DNA of 17,839 nucleotides from NCBI GenBank assembly GCA_041477815.1, contig JBGOUV010000099.1:1-17839 (forward strand), read 5' to 3'. The stretch's first letter is position 1; each line of letters starts with the position of its first letter. Position numbers and translations under genes: made by a program. Below are positions 16,153 to 17,839 of the stretch, one piece after another. This DNA comes from JBGOUV01 sp041477815. Its GTDB lineage: Bacteria; Acidobacteriota; Terriglobia; Bryobacterales; JACQDG01. The notes beneath the pieces are model-generated. The model worked only from the letters and a program-made list of their open reading frames with translations. It searched no databases and was not told the DNA's origin.

Positions 16153-16304
16153 TGAATCATGGCGCCGCCGGCCATGAGGCTGTCGAAGGAACCCCGGCTG
16201 GCCTGGAGACTCCGGAAATTCACGGGGCCCTTGCTTCCTTCTCTTGTGGGCTACCCATCTACCCATTCCTGCGCCTGACCAATGACCCCAATTACTCAAG
16301 GAGA

Positions 16305-17099
16305 TCAAGACCGCTCCAAAGCCGTCCTCCTCCGCCGTCCCGCCAGCAGATACACCCCGGCCCCCACCAGCCCCACGGCCATCCATTGCGTCGACGAGAG
16401 CGCCCACCCGAACGGAAACGCGCGCTCGGCCGGATCGCGCAGAAACTCCACCCCGAACCGGAAAGTGGAATACAACACCAAATATAGCCCCAGGATGGCG
16501 CCCTCGCGATGGGGGCGGCCGAACTGTCTCCAGAGCACTCCGAAGATCACCGCCTCGGCCAGGGCTTCGTAGAGTTGAGTCGGATGTAGGCGGATGCCGA
16601 GAGGCACTCCCACCAAGTCCCGCGCCACGGGATCGGTGAACGTCACCGCCCAGGGCAGGGAAGTGGGTTTGCCCCAGCAGCAGCCGGCCAGAAAGCATCC
16701 GATGCGGCCGATGGCGTGACCCAGGGCCGCCGCCGGCGCGAAGATGTCCGCTACCGGCAGGGCGGCCAGACCGTGGCGCCGCAGCCGCCAGATGGCCACC
16801 GCCAGCGCCACCAGGAACCCGCCGTAGAACACCCCCCCGGCCTGGAGCGTGGCCAGGGAGAAGATTTGTCCCGGATTGGCTTGATAGTACCGGAAGTCGT
16901 TCAGGACCAGGAACAGCTTGGCGCCTACGATCCCGGCCATGGCGGCGTAGATGCCCACCGAAGACACGGCCTCGGGATCGAGCCCCACGCGCCGGGCCAG
17001 CTTGGAGGCCACTTGCAACCCCGCCAGGAAGGCCAGGGCCACCAGCAGGCCGTAGCTGTGCAGGGTGAAGAAGTCCAGATGCAGCAGTCGGGGGTGCAT
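16305..17099 (-). CDS. lgt: Prolipoprotein diacylglyceryl transferase
   Basis: This 264-residue multi-pass inner-membrane enzyme transfers diacylglycerol from phosphatidylglycerol to the lipobox cysteine of prolipoproteins, the first step of lipoprotein maturation. Family landmarks: the N-terminal LHSYGLLVALAF (His14, Tyr16), the signature GHAIGRIGCFLAGCCWGKPT (Arg132), LHPTQLYEAL (172-179) and the late FRFGVEFLRDP (Arg214, Glu218). The Cys-rich GCFLAGCCWG form differs from the Asn-containing enterobacterial signature but is a known variant of the family. The length is normal. Its ATG overlaps the lspA stop by one base (TAATG), a classic translational-coupling arrangement. Confidence 0.93.
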   Translation of the reverse strand: MHPRLLHLDFFTLHSYGLLVALAFLAGLQVASKLARRVGLDPEAVSSVGIYAAMAGIVGAKLFLVLNDFRYYQANPGQIFSLATLQAGGVFYGGFLVALAVAIWRLRRHGLAALPVADIFAPAAALGHAIGRIGCFLAGCCWGKPTSLPWAVTFTDPVARDLVGVPLGIRLHPTQLYEALAEAVIFGVLWRQFGRPHREGAILGLYLVLYSTFRFGVEFLRDPAERAFPFGWALSSTQWMAVGLVGAGVYLLAGRRRRTALERS

Positions 17100-17617
17100 T
17101 ACTTCGCTCGCCGCCTCTCCGCGCGTACCAGGTACAACAACAACAGTCCTCCGCCGGTCACGATCGCCGAATCGGCCAGGTTGAAGGCGGGCCAGTGGTA
17201 GTCGCCCACGAAGAAATCCAGAAAGTCGACCACGCCGCCGCTCCGCACGCGGTCAAACAGGTTGCCCATGGCGCCGCCCAGGATGAGGGCCAAGGCGGCG
17301 TTCTGCTGGGCGGCGGTGGCATTCGAGGTCCACAGGACATAGCCCACGCCGGCCAGCGCCGCCGCCGACAGGAATACCAGGGCGAACGTCTTCCCCGCCG
17401 TCGGGGACTCGGCGAACAGCCCGAAGGCGATCCCCGGGTTTTTCACGTGCACGATCTGGAAGAAGCCGGGAATCACCGGGCGGCTGTCGTAGGGCGCGAG
17501 TCCCGCTTCGATGAGGGTCTTGGTGAGACGGTCGGCCAGAAACACCCCGGCCGCCAGCAGCAGGTACAGCAGCCGCACCGCCGGCGCCAGGACTGCCGCT
17601 TCGATCTTATCCGCCAC
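17099..17617 (-). CDS. lspA: Lipoprotein signal peptidase (signal peptidase II)
   Basis: The 172-residue inner-membrane aspartyl protease cleaves the signal peptide of diacylglyceryl-modified prolipoproteins, the step directly after Lgt. It shows four hydrophobic segments (about 14-34, 75-96, 104-118 and 150-165) and both catalytic boxes: GNLFDRVRSGGVVDF (Asn119, Asp122, catalytic Asp131) and FNLADSAI (Asn146, catalytic Asp149). The conserved VKNPGIAFGLF segment is also present. It starts with GTG and overlaps the end of ileS by 11 nt, and its stop overlaps the lgt start, so the three are almost certainly one transcript. Confidence 0.95.
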   Translation of the reverse strand: MADKIEAAVLAPAVRLLYLLLAAGVFLADRLTKTLIEAGLAPYDSRPVIPGFFQIVHVKNPGIAFGLFAESPTAGKTFALVFLSAAALAGVGYVLWTSNATAAQQNAALALILGGAMGNLFDRVRSGGVVDFLDFFVGDYHWPAFNLADSAIVTGGGLLLLYLVRAERRRAK

Positions 17618-17839
17618 GCTGGATCTCTTCCACCGCCTCGACGCACGGAGCGCAAATGGTCGGCCACCGCGGGCTCTGCCCCACGTCGGTCGTATACTTC
17701 CAGCACCGCTCGCACTTGGCGCCCGGCGCGCGCTCCACCTGCACCTCGATCCCCTCGCCTGTGCCCTCGCGCAGGTCCACCTGGGAGACGATGAACAGCG
17801 CCGGAAGCTGCGGCCGGTAGCCGGCCAGCAACTTCCCCA
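17607..17839 (-). CDS. ileS: Isoleucyl-tRNA synthetase, C-terminal end (partial at window edge)
   Basis: The last 76 codons are visible. LPALFIVSQVDL is followed by the C-terminal zinc-binding module CERCWKYTTDVG and ICAPCVEAV, the four cysteines (CxxC twice) that bind zinc in bacterial IleRS and are needed for aminoacylation. The frame stops at 17607-17609 inside the lspA start region. The catalytic Rossmann core and editing domain lie beyond the right edge. The ileS-lspA adjacency is common across bacteria and supports the assignment. Confidence 0.93.
   Translation of the reverse strand, partial: GKLLAGYRPQLPALFIVSQVDLREGTGEGIEVQVERAPGAKCERCWKYTTDVGQSPRWPTICAPCVEAVEEIQRGG

Noticed and set aside
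1..17839. CRISPR arrays, tRNA or rRNA genes, phage genes
   Set aside because: No regularly spaced repeats of CRISPR type, no cloverleaf or rRNA-like sequence and no phage-like proteins were seen by eye.

Overview
The window (17.8 kb, GC-rich, dense coding on both strands) looks like chromosome from an Acidobacteriota member close to Bryobacter/'Candidatus Solibacter'. The grounds are two very large outer-membrane receptors with an N-terminal carboxypeptidase-regulatory-like domain (Oar/TonB-dependent type, abundant in that group), an OB-like multi-repeat hybrid histidine kinase, and copies of a short GC-rich palindromic repeat in the intergenic spaces. This placement is inference from gene content; no rRNA is present.

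Layout. 1-117 is the 3' end of an IS630-family transposase and its probable right end. 150-231 is an inverted pair of 32-nt repeat units. 249-2330 (+) is an exported two-domain alpha/beta hydrolase (acetyl-xylan-esterase/dienelactone-hydrolase type). 2395-5766 (+) is the first giant TonB-dependent receptor-like protein. A perfect 17-bp hairpin made from the same repeat (5775-5816) separates it from a convergent Tat-exported amidohydrolase (5819-7474, -). 7619-8150 is a decayed patch: a solo repeat unit, a chimeric reading frame joining a transposase N-terminus to the C-terminus of a beta-propeller (NHL-like) protein, and transposon-end direct repeats. 8284-8949 (+) is a three-helix membrane protein with a zinc ribbon. 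9164-12508 (-) is a hybrid sensor histidine kinase with two receiver domains, divergent from the second giant receptor (12650-16114, +). From 16305 to the right edge, on the minus strand, lie lgt, lspA and the 3' end of ileS, packed as an overlapping operon.

How the genes fit together. The receptors, the exported hydrolase and the exported amidohydrolase suggest capture and processing of organic polymers or small molecules at the cell surface. The kinase faces the second receptor across about 140 bp containing a good sigma70-like promoter inside an imperfect inverted repeat, so it may sense something related to that receptor's cargo (inference). ileS-lspA-lgt is housekeeping: isoleucine charging plus two of the three steps of lipoprotein maturation. 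The most unusual material is the dispersed repeat family (one core in an inverted pair, a hairpin and a solo copy) and the transposase/beta-propeller chimera whose stop codon lies in a repeat copy.
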